Shown piece by piece: positions 33,645 to 42,813 of a stretch of DNA of 64,000 bases. The DNA is taken from contig NZ_CABJDN010000003.1 of NCBI RefSeq assembly GCF_902364365.1, forward strand, positions 62,001 through 126,000, given 5' to 3'. Below the pieces are notes generated by a model that was not told the DNA's origin, made no database searches, and saw nothing but the letters and a program-made list of their open reading frames with translations. The first letter of the stretch is position 1; each line of letters starts with the position of its first letter. The position numbers were made by a program, and so were the translations under genes. The DNA is from Bacteroides intestinalis. Lineage in GTDB: Bacteria > Bacteroidota > Bacteroidia > Bacteroidales > Bacteroidaceae.

Positions 33645-34112
33645 ATGACCAAAGAAGAATTAATGAGAAAAGCGATCGAACTCTCTACGGAGAATGTCGC
33701 TAATGGTGGCGGCCCTTTTGGTGCTGTCATTGCCAAAGATGGAGAAATTATAGCTACCGGAACGAACCGTGTAACAGCCTCATGTGACCCTACGGCACAT
33801 GCTGAAGTCAGTGCTATTCGTGCAGCAGCCACAAAGTTAGGTACTTTCAACCTCAGCGGATGCGAAATTTATACTTCCTGCGAACCCTGTCCCATGTGCC
33901 TCGGTGCTATCTACTGGGCACGACTGGAGAGAATGTATTACGGAAACAATAAGACTGATGCCAAAAATATAGGTTTCGACGACTCTTTCATTTATGATGA
34001 GATCGCTCTAAAGCCCGCTGACCGGAAACTTCCATCGGAAGTATTATTACACAACGAAGCTATCAAAGCTTTTGAAGCATGGGCTGATAAGGAAGATAAA
34101 ATAGCCTATTAA
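33645..34112 (+). CDS. guaD: guanine deaminase (CMP/dCMP deaminase fold)
   Basis: 155 aa from ATG 33645, downstream of a -7 box; the longer open frame would start upstream of the promoter. Zinc-site motifs are HAEVSAIRAA and TSCEPCPMCLGAIYWA. The rest (GGGPFGAVIAKDGE, and YGNNKTDAKNIGFDD) matches the guanine deaminase type rather than tRNA adenosine deaminase. It converts guanine to xanthine and ammonia in the cytoplasm. A stand-alone transcription unit. Confidence 0.88.
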   Translation: MTKEELMRKAIELSTENVANGGGPFGAVIAKDGEIIATGTNRVTASCDPTAHAEVSAIRAAATKLGTFNLSGCEIYTSCEPCPMCLGAIYWARLERMYYGNNKTDAKNIGFDDSFIYDEIALKPADRKLPSEVLLHNEAIKAFEAWADKEDKIAY

Positions 34113-34118
34113 GAGCCT

Positions 34119-34184
34119 GTCGACAAGGAGTTAACTTCTTGCTAACAAACTCTTAACTTCTTGTCAACAAGAAGTTGACTCCTT
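34119..34184. repeat. 6-unit 11-bp-period array after guanine deaminase
   Basis: Six 11-bp units from 34119: GTCGACAAGGA, GTTAACTTCTT, GCTAACAAACT, CTTAACTTCTT, GTCAACAAGAA, GTTGACTCCTT. Half-units alternate in sense, so hairpins such as AACTTCTTGTCAACAAGAAGTT form. Lies between convergent genes, ahead of a terminator. Confidence 0.82.
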
Positions 34185-34216
34185 ACAAAACACTATTATT
34201 CAAGCATTAAAAAAAG

Positions 34217-34252
34217 AAGTCCCCGGAGCGCTGCAATCGTTTCCGGGGACTT
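34217..34252. terminator. bidirectional terminator between convergent genes
   Basis: AAGTCCCCGGA (34217-34227) pairs perfectly with TCCGGGGACTT (34242-34252). An A-run on the left and T-richness on the right suit both strands. Confidence 0.85.
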
Positions 34253-34310
34253 GGGTTTAATACACAAGGTATTTGCAATGAAAGGTTATTTGCTTTATAT
34301 TGTTGTTCGT

Positions 34311-35906
34311 TTAGAAACGCATACCTAAAGTAAATAGCACCTGACTACGAGAGTTTGTTACTTTCGTTACTGCCGGTACATCATAATTACCATTATTACC
34401 CGGCAAAGCAAATGGATAGAAATCAGCTTTCTGAGTAGAGAATTTATAGGCCAAATCAGCATAGAATGAAGAACCTCTATAACCAATACCCAACGTATAA
34501 TTACTCAGTGACTTCGTATTTGCAAAGTCAGTATCTACATTCAATGAATTATAAGGAAGTGTCTTAACTGCATCATTCTTAAATGCAGCAGAGCTATAGT
34601 TGTAACCCAAACGAAGAGCAAATTCCGGGATTACCTTATATTCAGCGCCAATACGGAAAGTACTCACTCCTTTATTGTTAATTTTTGCTTCTTCACTCTC
34701 ATACTCCATTTTATCACCTTCCGGGTAATAGAAAGCCATTTTCGAATAATCCTGGTACTCATATTCAGCACCTAAAGCCAAATTACTTCCCACTGTATAA
34801 CCTATACTTAAATTATATGTCCACGGAGTACGCAATTCAAACTCGCTCTTCATATCCTTATCATTCAATTCATAATAAGTACTATAAGAGAGATGTTCCT
34901 GAAACTCTTCACCAGTTTCATTATTCACATACCAAAGATTCGATTGTATAGCTGCACTGGTAGTATAAGTCAGTTGATAAAAGGTTGGCGTATGGATGGC
35001 TAATCCAAGGCGCAAAGGAGAGTCTTCCATAGGACGAAAGATAAAGCCGAACTTAGCATCCCAACCTGCACCATTGATACGGTTTTCACTGCTAATACTA
35101 TAGTCATTACCTTCTCCCATATCTTCGCCATAGAAATAAGACTTACGATAATTTACATCGTATGCTCCGATGGTAACGCCAAAATAAAAGCGATCATTAA
35201 AATTAAAAGCAATATTAAAATCATATTGGTCCACTCCACCTCTTTCTACAGACTTATAAGTAGCATAAGGGCTAATACCTAAGCTTAGATAAGGATTATT
35301 AGGATCGTCATCTCTATCAAACAATCGGGCATCCCATCCTAAAGCACCTAACCAGCCAACTCTATCTTGATCATACGGAAGAATGTTTTTTTCTGTCAAC
35401 TGTTGAAGATCCATTCCCGCACCGTACATCTGATTTGCCTGGCTTGCCATCAAGTCTGTCTGCGACAAACCATATTGCCCTCCCATCGTCATTGTCCGAT
35501 TGAATGATTTTGCTTTATGATAGTTAAATCCAAAGTTGACATAACGCAAGGTCGTTACATTCCCGAGCTTCGTAGAGAACACAAAACCTGCATTGTCAAA
35601 ATTCCAACGGTTCTTATCACTATTAAATGTATTGCTTCCAAGCTTACTCTCGACTCCCATACTGGAAAAACCGAATGAAACCATTGCATCATTGCTGCGA
35701 TAGATACCAATACCGGCAGGATTTGTTCCAATAGTAGAAATATCACCACCCAAAGCTCCCATCGCACCACCCATACCCACAAAGCGGGCGGTTCCGTTCA
35801 AATCTTTACTTATTATATTTGCTGCATCATATACAGTCTGTGCGCTCACACTTGTCGCTACGAGCACAGCCAAAGCTATTATCGTTGATTTCTTTTTCAT
35901 ACTCAT
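34311..35906 (-). CDS. FadL/OmpP1-like outer-membrane protein
   Basis: 531 aa (529 if started at the second Met). Signal peptide (LAVLVATSVSAQTVYDAAN), then the conserved N-terminal region of the OmpP1/FadL/TodX family as found in Bacteroidota: GTARFVGMGGAMGALGGDIS and GTNPAGIGIYRSND. Then many beta strands and an aromatic C-terminal end (FTLGMRF). Such barrels pass hydrophobic compounds or serve as hub proteins. Substrate unknown. It lies 29 bp downstream of the Gly/Tyr-rich gene on the same strand and is probably cotranscribed with it. Confidence 0.82.
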   Translation of the reverse strand: MSMKKKSTIIALAVLVATSVSAQTVYDAANIISKDLNGTARFVGMGGAMGALGGDISTIGTNPAGIGIYRSNDAMVSFGFSSMGVESKLGSNTFNSDKNRWNFDNAGFVFSTKLGNVTTLRYVNFGFNYHKAKSFNRTMTMGGQYGLSQTDLMASQANQMYGAGMDLQQLTEKNILPYDQDRVGWLGALGWDARLFDRDDDPNNPYLSLGISPYATYKSVERGGVDQYDFNIAFNFNDRFYFGVTIGAYDVNYRKSYFYGEDMGEGNDYSISSENRINGAGWDAKFGFIFRPMEDSPLRLGLAIHTPTFYQLTYTTSAAIQSNLWYVNNETGEEFQEHLSYSTYYELNDKDMKSEFELRTPWTYNLSIGYTVGSNLALGAEYEYQDYSKMAFYYPEGDKMEYESEEAKINNKGVSTFRIGAEYKVIPEFALRLGYNYSSAAFKNDAVKTLPYNSLNVDTDFANTKSLSNYTLGIGYRGSSFYADLAYKFSTQKADFYPFALPGNNGNYDVPAVTKVTNSRSQVLFTLGMRF

Positions 35907-35935
35907 TTCTCTTTTATGGTAAACACTCCATACGG

Positions 35936-37330
35936 TTATCTTCTTCTAGTGGAACCACCGCCGCCACCACTTGAGCGACTGGAAGAACCTCCACCACTAC
36001 TACCGGATGAATAGCTGCTCGAACGTGAGCTACTACCGGAAGAGTAACTACTGTTTGAAGAAGAACGACTACTGTTATAAGAACGAGTAGTACTACTATT
36101 GTTATTAGAACGTCTGCTATTATCGTTAGAGTAGCTTCTGGTAGGATTAGTCGAACTACCTCTATTATAAGTCGATGTAGAAGTGCTACTACGACGTGTA
36201 GTTCCTACAGAAGAAGAACGGGTAGAAGTTCCTCCACTATTACGAACACGTTCCACATTACTACTATTATATGAATTATTGCGCGTACTGCTGGGACGAG
36301 TATAAGTCGATCTCCGTGAAGAAGCAGCATCTGTTCGGGTATTCATTCCCGGACGTTCACTTCCCGAACGAGTACCTACCACCCTGCGAGTTGTACTACC
36401 TGAAGTACCGGTACTGCGTCTTACGGAAGTAGCATCCGAAGAACGACGTACGGTTTGTCCACCATTCGTTACAGAACCCCGACGTGTAGTTCCTTGTGCA
36501 GTAGAGACACGATTTCCGTTGGAATAACGTGTTCCATCATGACGTCTATACGTATATACGCTACCGCTATTCCAATGACCACCTCCCCAGTGTCCACCGC
36601 CACCGGGATACCAGCCACCGCCAGGATAGTGATGATGGTGATGGTGTCCCCATCCCCAGCCACCGTAGAAGCCGCCCCAACCATAGGACCAGCCACCATA
36701 GCTGTAATAAGGTGAGTAACCTCCCCAACCATAATAAGGATAGCCACCCCATCCGTAGGAGTTATAACGCCAATCCCACCACAGGCGGTTAGAGAAAGTT
36801 GGGAAAGCATAAGCATACATTCCATCAGTATAAACGTTCCAGTTCCATGTATCCAGACCGTAAACGACATCCCAATAGTATGGGCTACTGATACTTATTG
36901 CATAACGAGGGTTACGGAAACGTACGATACGCATAGCATATTCATAATCTTCTTCCGAACCATCGAAGCCGTTTACCCATTCCCCCTCCGGATCAGGCAC
37001 AGCTTTTTCTTTAATATATAAGGTATCGTCTTCCATTACGAAGTCATTCTCACGTGAATCATAGCGACGATTATACTCGTCTACATCACGTGCATTTCCT
37101 TTACGATCCTGAACTACAACAGTAGTATTCCCCGGCGACGTATAAACCGTAGTCGGTGCATTCGACTTTACTACAATCTCTTCAGCCGGAGCAGATGTTC
37201 TTTTCTTCTCCTGCTTCTTTTCCTTCTTATCCTTAGAAGGAGTGTAGTAAAGGTCGTCATCTATGCTCTGCGCCGAAACCATCCAAGGGAGGCACAAGGC
37301 AAAAAGCGATAAAAAAACAATCTTTTTCAT
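35936..37330 (-). CDS. secreted low-complexity protein rich in Gly/Tyr/Trp and Ser/Arg, with a natural His6
   Basis: 464 aa. Signal peptide (LSLFALCLPWMVSAQ); a Lys/Glu-rich part (about 30-45); a folded-looking region to about residue 160; a Gly/Tyr/Trp region (about 185-260) with GWGGYPYYGWGGY and six consecutive His (near 230); then a long Ser/Thr/Arg/Asn tail (about 270-464) ending GGGGSTRRR. The composition suggests an extracellular, perhaps metal- or polyanion-binding, disordered protein. It has a -7 box on the minus strand. No enzymatic motif. Confidence 0.75.
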   Translation of the reverse strand: MKKIVFLSLFALCLPWMVSAQSIDDDLYYTPSKDKKEKKQEKKRTSAPAEEIVVKSNAPTTVYTSPGNTTVVVQDRKGNARDVDEYNRRYDSRENDFVMEDDTLYIKEKAVPDPEGEWVNGFDGSEEDYEYAMRIVRFRNPRYAISISSPYYWDVVYGLDTWNWNVYTDGMYAYAFPTFSNRLWWDWRYNSYGWGGYPYYGWGGYSPYYSYGGWSYGWGGFYGGWGWGHHHHHHYPGGGWYPGGGGHWGGGHWNSGSVYTYRRHDGTRYSNGNRVSTAQGTTRRGSVTNGGQTVRRSSDATSVRRSTGTSGSTTRRVVGTRSGSERPGMNTRTDAASSRRSTYTRPSSTRNNSYNSSNVERVRNSGGTSTRSSSVGTTRRSSTSTSTYNRGSSTNPTRSYSNDNSRRSNNNSSTTRSYNSSRSSSNSSYSSGSSSRSSSYSSGSSGGGSSSRSSGGGGGSTRRR

Positions 37331-37375
37331 ATGGGTGTAGTTTATTGGTTTACATTTATCTATTTTATCACGTCA

Positions 37376-37383
37376 CAAAGATA
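37376..37383 (-). promoter_or_regulatory. -7 box TATCTTTG for the His6/Gly-rich gene
   Basis: Exact consensus on the minus strand, 45 bp before the start at 37330; likely drives this gene and the FadL-like gene. Confidence 0.65.
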
Positions 37384-37524
37384 GCGATGGGAATTACCGT
37401 CTGCAGAAGAATTTCCCCAAATGATTATAGGGATTTCCCTAAATACCCTATCTTTAAAAAAGATAAACTGCATCTCAACATAACTTTTTCATGCAAGCAT
37501 GAAAGTTCTGCATTCGATTTACAT

Positions 37525-37532
37525 TATCTTTG
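37525..37532 (+). promoter_or_regulatory. -7 box TATCTTTG for prmA
   Basis: Exact consensus, 79 bp before the prmA ATG at 37612. Confidence 0.65.
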
Positions 37533-37611
37533 CAACTAATAAACAAATATACAAAGAAACCGGTTCACTTCATCGGGACCCTCTTTGCATTTAACAATAT
37601 ATTGTATTCCA

Positions 37612-38454
37612 ATGAAATATTTAGAATTTACTTTCCGCACTTCCCCCTGCACTGAAACAGTGAACGATGTGCTTGCCGCTGTTCTGGGTGATGCAGGTTT
37701 TGAGAGTTTTGTAGAACAAGAAGACGGTATTGCTGCCTACATACAAAAGGATTTGTATGATGAGACAACTGTAAAAACAGTTATAGCCGAATTCCCCCTA
37801 CCGGATACAAAAATTGAATATACTTTTGCAGAAGCTGAAGACAAAGATTGGAACGAGGAATGGGAAAAGAATTTCTTTCAACCGATTGTTATTGGTGATC
37901 GTTGCGTCATTCACAGCACTTTCCATCACGATGTTCCCCAAACTGAATATGACATCGTAATCAATCCGCAAATGGCTTTCGGTACGGGCCACCACGAAAC
38001 TACCAGCCTCATCATCAGTGAACTGCTGGACAGTGACCTGCAAGGAAAGTCTTTACTCGATATGGGGTGCGGTACTTCTATCCTCGCTATTCTTGCCCGT
38101 ATGCGTGGTGCTGCACCTTGCACCGCTATTGATATTGATGAATGGTGTGTACGCAATTCCCTTGAAAACATAGAGCTGAACCATGTAGACAATATCGCCG
38201 TGTCACAAGGTGATGCATCTTCCCTGAAAGATCTAGGTCCGTTTGATGTGATTATTGCCAACATCAACCGTAATATTCTGCTGAATGACATGAAACAATA
38301 TGTGCGTTGCATGCATCCGGGATCAGAACTGTATATGAGCGGTTTTTATGTAGATGACATTCCATTGATTCAGGCAGAGGCTGAACGTAATGGATTGCAA
38401 TTTGTGCACCACCAGGAGAAAAATCGTTGGGCAGCAGTAAAGTTCAGACTTTAA
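37612..38454 (+). CDS. prmA: ribosomal protein L11 methyltransferase
   Basis: 280 aa from ATG 37612, where the sequence MKYLEFTF begins as in Bacteroidota PrmA. N-terminal L11-recognition domain followed by the Rossmann methyltransferase: NPQMAFGTGHHETT, then SLLDMGCGTSILAILA (SAM motif I), CTAIDIDEWCV and FDVIIANINRNILL (motif IV). It methylates ribosomal protein L11 with S-adenosylmethionine. Cytoplasmic, single gene with its own promoter and terminator. Confidence 0.94.
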   Translation: MKYLEFTFRTSPCTETVNDVLAAVLGDAGFESFVEQEDGIAAYIQKDLYDETTVKTVIAEFPLPDTKIEYTFAEAEDKDWNEEWEKNFFQPIVIGDRCVIHSTFHHDVPQTEYDIVINPQMAFGTGHHETTSLIISELLDSDLQGKSLLDMGCGTSILAILARMRGAAPCTAIDIDEWCVRNSLENIELNHVDNIAVSQGDASSLKDLGPFDVIIANINRNILLNDMKQYVRCMHPGSELYMSGFYVDDIPLIQAEAERNGLQFVHHQEKNRWAAVKFRL

Positions 38455-38501
38455 TTCTCCGAAAGCATACGATCCTTAACACACATTAACGATAGGCCTA
38501 T

Positions 38502-38530
38502 AGGGAGAATATAAATTCTCCCTGTCTTTA
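38502..38530 (+). terminator. terminator after prmA
   Basis: AGGGAGAAT-ATAA-ATTCTCCCT, a 9-bp perfect stem with a 4-nt loop, then GTCTTTATTT. Confidence 0.85.
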
Positions 38531-38581
38531 TTTGTGCAAAAACAAATTAGACTTTACTATAACTATCAAATCACAAACAAA

Positions 38582-40072
38582 ATGGAAAAGGATCAAAAAG
38601 ATATGATCGGTGAGATCATAAATGCTTTTGAGAAGTATGCGGAACATCAGGCATTTGTTATTAATGACATCGCCTATACCTATCGGCAATTATCTGAAAC
38701 CGTATACAAAATATCGACCTTGATTAATGAAAGGAAAGACAAAATCATTGGCATCATAGCCGAAGACAAATTAGAAACCTATGCCTCCATACTGGCAGTA
38801 TTAATCAGTGGAAAAACGTATGTTATCCTGCACCCTGCCTATCCTAAGCATAGAAACAAGAAGATAGCCGAGCTTGCCGATATTCATTTAATCTTATATA
38901 CAAAAGATATTCGTATTTTGAATCTGGACACCCAGCATATAGACTTTATATGTACTTCGGAAATACAAGAAACACTTCCCTCCTCTTCTGCCAGCCATGC
39001 GGAAAAGAATGAAAACGCTTATATCATCTTCACCTCCGGCAGTACGGGAGAACCCAAAGGAGTTCCTATCTCCCGCAATAACCTGAATGCTTTCTATGAT
39101 GCATACAGTCATCTGGACTGGCAGTTAGATGAAAACGACCGGATGCTGCAAATGTTTGAGCTGACCTTTGATGTATCCATCGTATCTTTCTTATACCCAC
39201 TGACTATAGGAGCATGTGTATATACAGTTTCCCCGGAAGGTGTAAAGTATATCAATGTCATTGAAACCCTGGAGAAATACAACCTTACATTTGCTGCCGT
39301 AGCTCCTTCGCTACTCCAGTTACTATTGCCGTATTTTTCAGAGATACAGCTTCCTGAACTGAAGTATCTGGTTGTTACCGCAGAAGCATCGGATGTAGAA
39401 TTACTGTCTGCTTTCAGAAGCTGTGCACCTAATGCCTCTTTTGTGAACTTGTACGGTCCTACAGAAGGAACAATCTATTGTACAGTTTATCAGATACCAA
39501 CCACTTCGTGCAAACACCACAACGGAATGATTGCCATAGGAAAACCATTCAATGGAACCGACATTCTGATTATGGACAGCAATGAAACTACCGTATCTAC
39601 AGGGGAGACCGGAGAACTCTGGATCAGTGGTAAACAAATCATGAACGGCTACTGGAATTCCCCGGAAAAGACTCAGGAATGCCTCATCAAAGGAATAGAT
39701 GGAAAGATTTACTACAAAACCGGTGACCTTTGTCAGTTAGATGCCGATGGTGATATTATATACTGCGGTCGGAAAGACTCACAGATAAAGCTACAGGGAT
39801 TCCGCATTGAACTAAGTGAAATAGAACACGTCGTAAAAAACTACTTCAACAATGAATGCAAAGCGGTTGTCATTCCCAAATATGGAGAAAACAACCAATG
39901 CGAACTGCATCTGGTCGTCGAAAAAGTTCATCTCGATAGACAACAGATAGAAGAATACATGAATAACCGATTACCGTTCTACATGATTCCTAAACATATA
40001 CACTGCATGGAGCATTTTCCTCTGAACACCAGCAGTAAAACAGATAGAAAGAAAATCTTGGAATTAATATAA
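38582..40072 (+). CDS. DltA-like adenylation enzyme (ANL superfamily)
   Basis: 496 aa from ATG 38582; the open frame runs 48 bp further upstream with no good start. ANL motifs are all present: YIIFTSGSTGEPKGVPISR (A3), NLYGPTEGTIYC (A5), GELWISGKQIMNGYW (A6-7), KTGDLCQLDADGDI (A7), GRKDSQIKLQGFRIELSEIE (A8) and TDRKKI (A10 Lys). It would activate a carboxylic or amino acid with ATP and load it on the carrier protein encoded next. DltA's Cys that selects D-alanine lies before GE; here the equivalent stretch is VVTAEASD, so the substrate may differ. First gene of a four-gene unit. Confidence 0.88.
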   Translation: MEKDQKDMIGEIINAFEKYAEHQAFVINDIAYTYRQLSETVYKISTLINERKDKIIGIIAEDKLETYASILAVLISGKTYVILHPAYPKHRNKKIAELADIHLILYTKDIRILNLDTQHIDFICTSEIQETLPSSSASHAEKNENAYIIFTSGSTGEPKGVPISRNNLNAFYDAYSHLDWQLDENDRMLQMFELTFDVSIVSFLYPLTIGACVYTVSPEGVKYINVIETLEKYNLTFAAVAPSLLQLLLPYFSEIQLPELKYLVVTAEASDVELLSAFRSCAPNASFVNLYGPTEGTIYCTVYQIPTTSCKHHNGMIAIGKPFNGTDILIMDSNETTVSTGETGELWISGKQIMNGYWNSPEKTQECLIKGIDGKIYYKTGDLCQLDADGDIIYCGRKDSQIKLQGFRIELSEIEHVVKNYFNNECKAVVIPKYGENNQCELHLVVEKVHLDRQQIEEYMNNRLPFYMIPKHIHCMEHFPLNTSSKTDRKKILELI

Positions 40073-40084
40073 AACTAAACTAAC

Positions 40085-40327
40085 ATGGATACTCAGATGA
40101 TTTTAACCAAACTAAGCCTGATTTTTCAGGAAATCTTAAAGAGAGATAACATCGTTCTTACCAATGAAACCACTGCACAGGACGTAGAGGGATGGAATTC
40201 ATTAACCAACATGATACTAATAAGTAGAATTGAAAAAGATTTTAATGTTCATTTTACTTTCAGGGATATTGTACGGTTTAAGAATGTAGGAGATATTTGT
40301 AATGCAATTCTGACTAAAACAAAGTAG
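40085..40327 (+). CDS. acyl carrier protein (DltC-like)
   Basis: 80 aa, 12 bp after the adenylation enzyme. The phosphopantetheine attachment serine is in GWNSLTNMILI (Ser near residue 39), followed by the acidic recognition helix (IEKDFNVHFTFRDIV). Charged carrier of the activated acyl or aminoacyl group made by the preceding enzyme and used by the MBOAT that follows 3 bp later. Confidence 0.9.
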   Translation: MDTQMILTKLSLIFQEILKRDNIVLTNETTAQDVEGWNSLTNMILISRIEKDFNVHFTFRDIVRFKNVGDICNAILTKTK

Positions 40328-40330
40328 AAC

Positions 40331-41719
40331 ATGTCATTCATATCCCTGAATTTTGTCACACTGTTTGTGTGTACTTTCCTTTTATACTACACACTCCCCA
40401 CGAAATATAAGAAAGCGGTGCTCTTGTTATCGAGTTGTGTTTTTATAGGATACTATCATATAGCCTTTCTGGTGATAGCCCTCCTCATTTCACTGGCAAC
40501 TTTTTTTCTCGGCAAATGGGTAGGGCAAACAAAACGTGAAAAGGATGTAAAAAGAATCTATATTTCAGGCTTATGTCTTCTGATAGTAGGCTGGTTAACA
40601 TTCCGATATGCCAACCTACTGCCCGGCGTACACTTACTATTTCCTTTAGGTATTTCCTTTTATACTTTCCAGGCTCTTTCCTATCTGACTGAAATCTATT
40701 GGAAAGAAGAAGAGCCGGAAGAGAATCTTACCGACTTCATGATATATATGCTCTTCTTCATGAAATTCCTGTCAGGTCCTATAGAGAGAGCAAGAGATAT
40801 GCTTCCCCAATTAAAGTCAGGGAAACCGGTAGCCTACCAGTCTATTGTCTATGGAATGAAACTGATAGTAGTAGGATTGATAAAAAAGCTGATACTTGCC
40901 GACTATATTTCTCCCCATATAGATGGAATTTTCAATTCTGTGCATGCAGCATCCGGCGTCCAGTTACTCATGGCATGCCTTTTATATCCGATAGAATTGT
41001 ATGGTGACTTTTCTGGTTACACGGATATTGCTCTTGGAGGTGCCTGTATGTTGGGATTTAAACTCAGCCCTAACTTTAACCGCCCCTTCATAGCACAAAC
41101 TACTGCCGAATTCTGGAGAAGATGGCACATGTCCCTTTCATTCTGGGTTAGAGATTACTTATACCTTCCCCTGTCTTCCGGTATGCGTCGTTGGGGGCAA
41201 TGGGGTGTATTCCTGAGCCTGAGCCTTACATTTGCCGGACTGGGCGCTTGGCATGGTGCAGGTTGGAACTTTATCATCTACGGACTCATCCAGGGGCTTC
41301 TCATTTTTTATGAAATGAAAACCGCTATCTTCCGCAACAAATTGAAGACTTGGTTAGGCAATCCATTGTTTAGCGCCTTATCTATTATCCGTACTTATCT
41401 TCTTTTTGCCTTTTCCCTGATTTTCTTCCGCCTGGATTCGGTTACCGATGCGTTTTATTATATCAGACACATTTCGTTCAGCACCCATGCCAGTTGGAAA
41501 GAGATGAGCATCGGGATGTCGGATCATAACTGCATCGTCGCAGGCAGTGCCCTTGTACTGATTCTAACCTACGAATATTTCATGTCTAAACGAGATCTTC
41601 TGGAAGCATTGGCAAAACAGCCTGCACTTATCAGATGGAGCATCTATTATTTGCTGGCTATTATGTTCTTTACATTGGGACAGTTCAATTCCGACAGTTT
41701 TATCTATCTGCAATTTTAA
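40331..41719 (+). CDS. MBOAT-family O-acyltransferase (DltB-like)
   Basis: 462 aa, about ten membrane segments. The MBOAT core is clear: SFYTFQALSYLTEIYW (near 106-121), KFLSGPIERARDMLPQL, FSGYTDIALGGACMLGF, and the catalytic-His region NFNRPFIAQTTAEFWRRWH with GLGAWHGAGWNFIIYGLIQG. It would move the carrier-bound acyl group across the inner membrane or onto a periplasmic acceptor. It lies between the carrier protein and an SGNH-like protein, exactly the DltABCD arrangement. Confidence 0.92.
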   Translation: MSFISLNFVTLFVCTFLLYYTLPTKYKKAVLLLSSCVFIGYYHIAFLVIALLISLATFFLGKWVGQTKREKDVKRIYISGLCLLIVGWLTFRYANLLPGVHLLFPLGISFYTFQALSYLTEIYWKEEEPEENLTDFMIYMLFFMKFLSGPIERARDMLPQLKSGKPVAYQSIVYGMKLIVVGLIKKLILADYISPHIDGIFNSVHAASGVQLLMACLLYPIELYGDFSGYTDIALGGACMLGFKLSPNFNRPFIAQTTAEFWRRWHMSLSFWVRDYLYLPLSSGMRRWGQWGVFLSLSLTFAGLGAWHGAGWNFIIYGLIQGLLIFYEMKTAIFRNKLKTWLGNPLFSALSIIRTYLLFAFSLIFFRLDSVTDAFYYIRHISFSTHASWKEMSIGMSDHNCIVAGSALVLILTYEYFMSKRDLLEALAKQPALIRWSIYYLLAIMFFTLGQFNSDSFIYLQF

Positions 41720-41738
41720 TATAAATAAAGACAGCATT

Positions 41739-42791
41739 ATGAAGAAAAAGAATGAACGAAGTGCAGCCATGCGTTTCATCCTAAAATTATTTATATTCCT
41801 GATACCTTTTATCAGTCTGTTGGCGGTCTATTTTCTGAATGACCCTTTTATGGTTTTAAAACATTACGACCGTTATGACAACTCTCCTGTTATGTTGAAC
41901 GAAAGCTATATCGGTTGGCAAATGTACATGAACAACCGGGACTCCATTGCTTTTGACTCCTTCATTATGGGAAATTCCTGTACGATGGCCTATCCATGCC
42001 GCGAGTGGGAAAAATATCTGAATGGAGGCAGGGCAATACGCCTGTTTGGTAATGCCGAGAGTATAGCTGCCATTTGCAAAAAACTACAAGCTTTGGAAGA
42101 AAACGGCGCAGAAATTAAAAACCTGCTTCTGATTCTGGATAAAGAGTCGTTAGGAAAAGACCAGCTTTTAAACGGCCATAATTATGTACTGCCTCCTGCT
42201 CTGTCAGGAATCAGTAACTTTAGTTTCCAGGAGAAATTCTGCCAAGCCTTTTTCTTTCCCAATTTCTTGCTTCCCTATCTCGATTATAAAATATTCCATC
42301 AATACCGCCCCTATATGAAAGGAGTGATCAATCCTTATGGTGTCGTCAAAGATCCTGTGACCAATGACGCCATCAATCCCCGGGAAGAAATGATCCAACG
42401 TGAAGGAGAAGCATATTGGGAAAGTCATAAAAAAGAATTCCAGAAAACAAGGGATCCCAATTATAGAAATGGAAAATACCGGAAAGGTGAACCGTTTCTT
42501 TGGCAAGCACAAATCGAATTATTAGAGGAAATAAGTCAAATCTGCCGGAGACAGAGCACTTCAGTCAAGATTATTATCAGTCCTGATTACAGTCAAATAA
42601 GCATAAATCCTGCAGACGTGGAGATCTTAAAAAGATTTTTCGGTGATACCAACGTATTTGATTTCAGTGGTATTAATGAATACACGAACGATATTCATAA
42701 CTACTACGAAAGAGGACATTACAGACCGATACTCGGAACACGTTTATTGCAAAAAATATATTGTAAACAAGAGCAGATTGAAAACATATAA
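41739..42791 (+). CDS. membrane-anchored SGNH-like protein (DltD position)
   Basis: 350 aa. One N-terminal membrane helix (FILKLFIFLIPFISLLAVYF) and an extracytoplasmic domain of the SGNH/AlgX/DltD-like kind: DSFIMGNSCTMAY (block I with the putative nucleophile Ser) and a C-terminal NDIHNYYERGHYRP (His block). In similar clusters this protein completes acyl transfer to the polymer. It is 19 bp after the MBOAT gene and closes the operon; it converges with a GH25 gene on the other strand. Confidence 0.78.
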   Translation: MKKKNERSAAMRFILKLFIFLIPFISLLAVYFLNDPFMVLKHYDRYDNSPVMLNESYIGWQMYMNNRDSIAFDSFIMGNSCTMAYPCREWEKYLNGGRAIRLFGNAESIAAICKKLQALEENGAEIKNLLLILDKESLGKDQLLNGHNYVLPPALSGISNFSFQEKFCQAFFFPNFLLPYLDYKIFHQYRPYMKGVINPYGVVKDPVTNDAINPREEMIQREGEAYWESHKKEFQKTRDPNYRNGKYRKGEPFLWQAQIELLEEISQICRRQSTSVKIIISPDYSQISINPADVEILKRFFGDTNVFDFSGINEYTNDIHNYYERGHYRPILGTRLLQKIYCKQEQIENI

Positions 42792-42813
42792 AAAGAGAGA
42801 ACTTTCAACTAAA

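Noticed and set aside
38534..38581. Upstream extension of the adenylation enzyme
   Set aside because: The extra residues (starting at a non-ATG codon in the terminator tail region) do not resemble the family N-terminus; the ATG at 38582 is followed by a normal ANL start.
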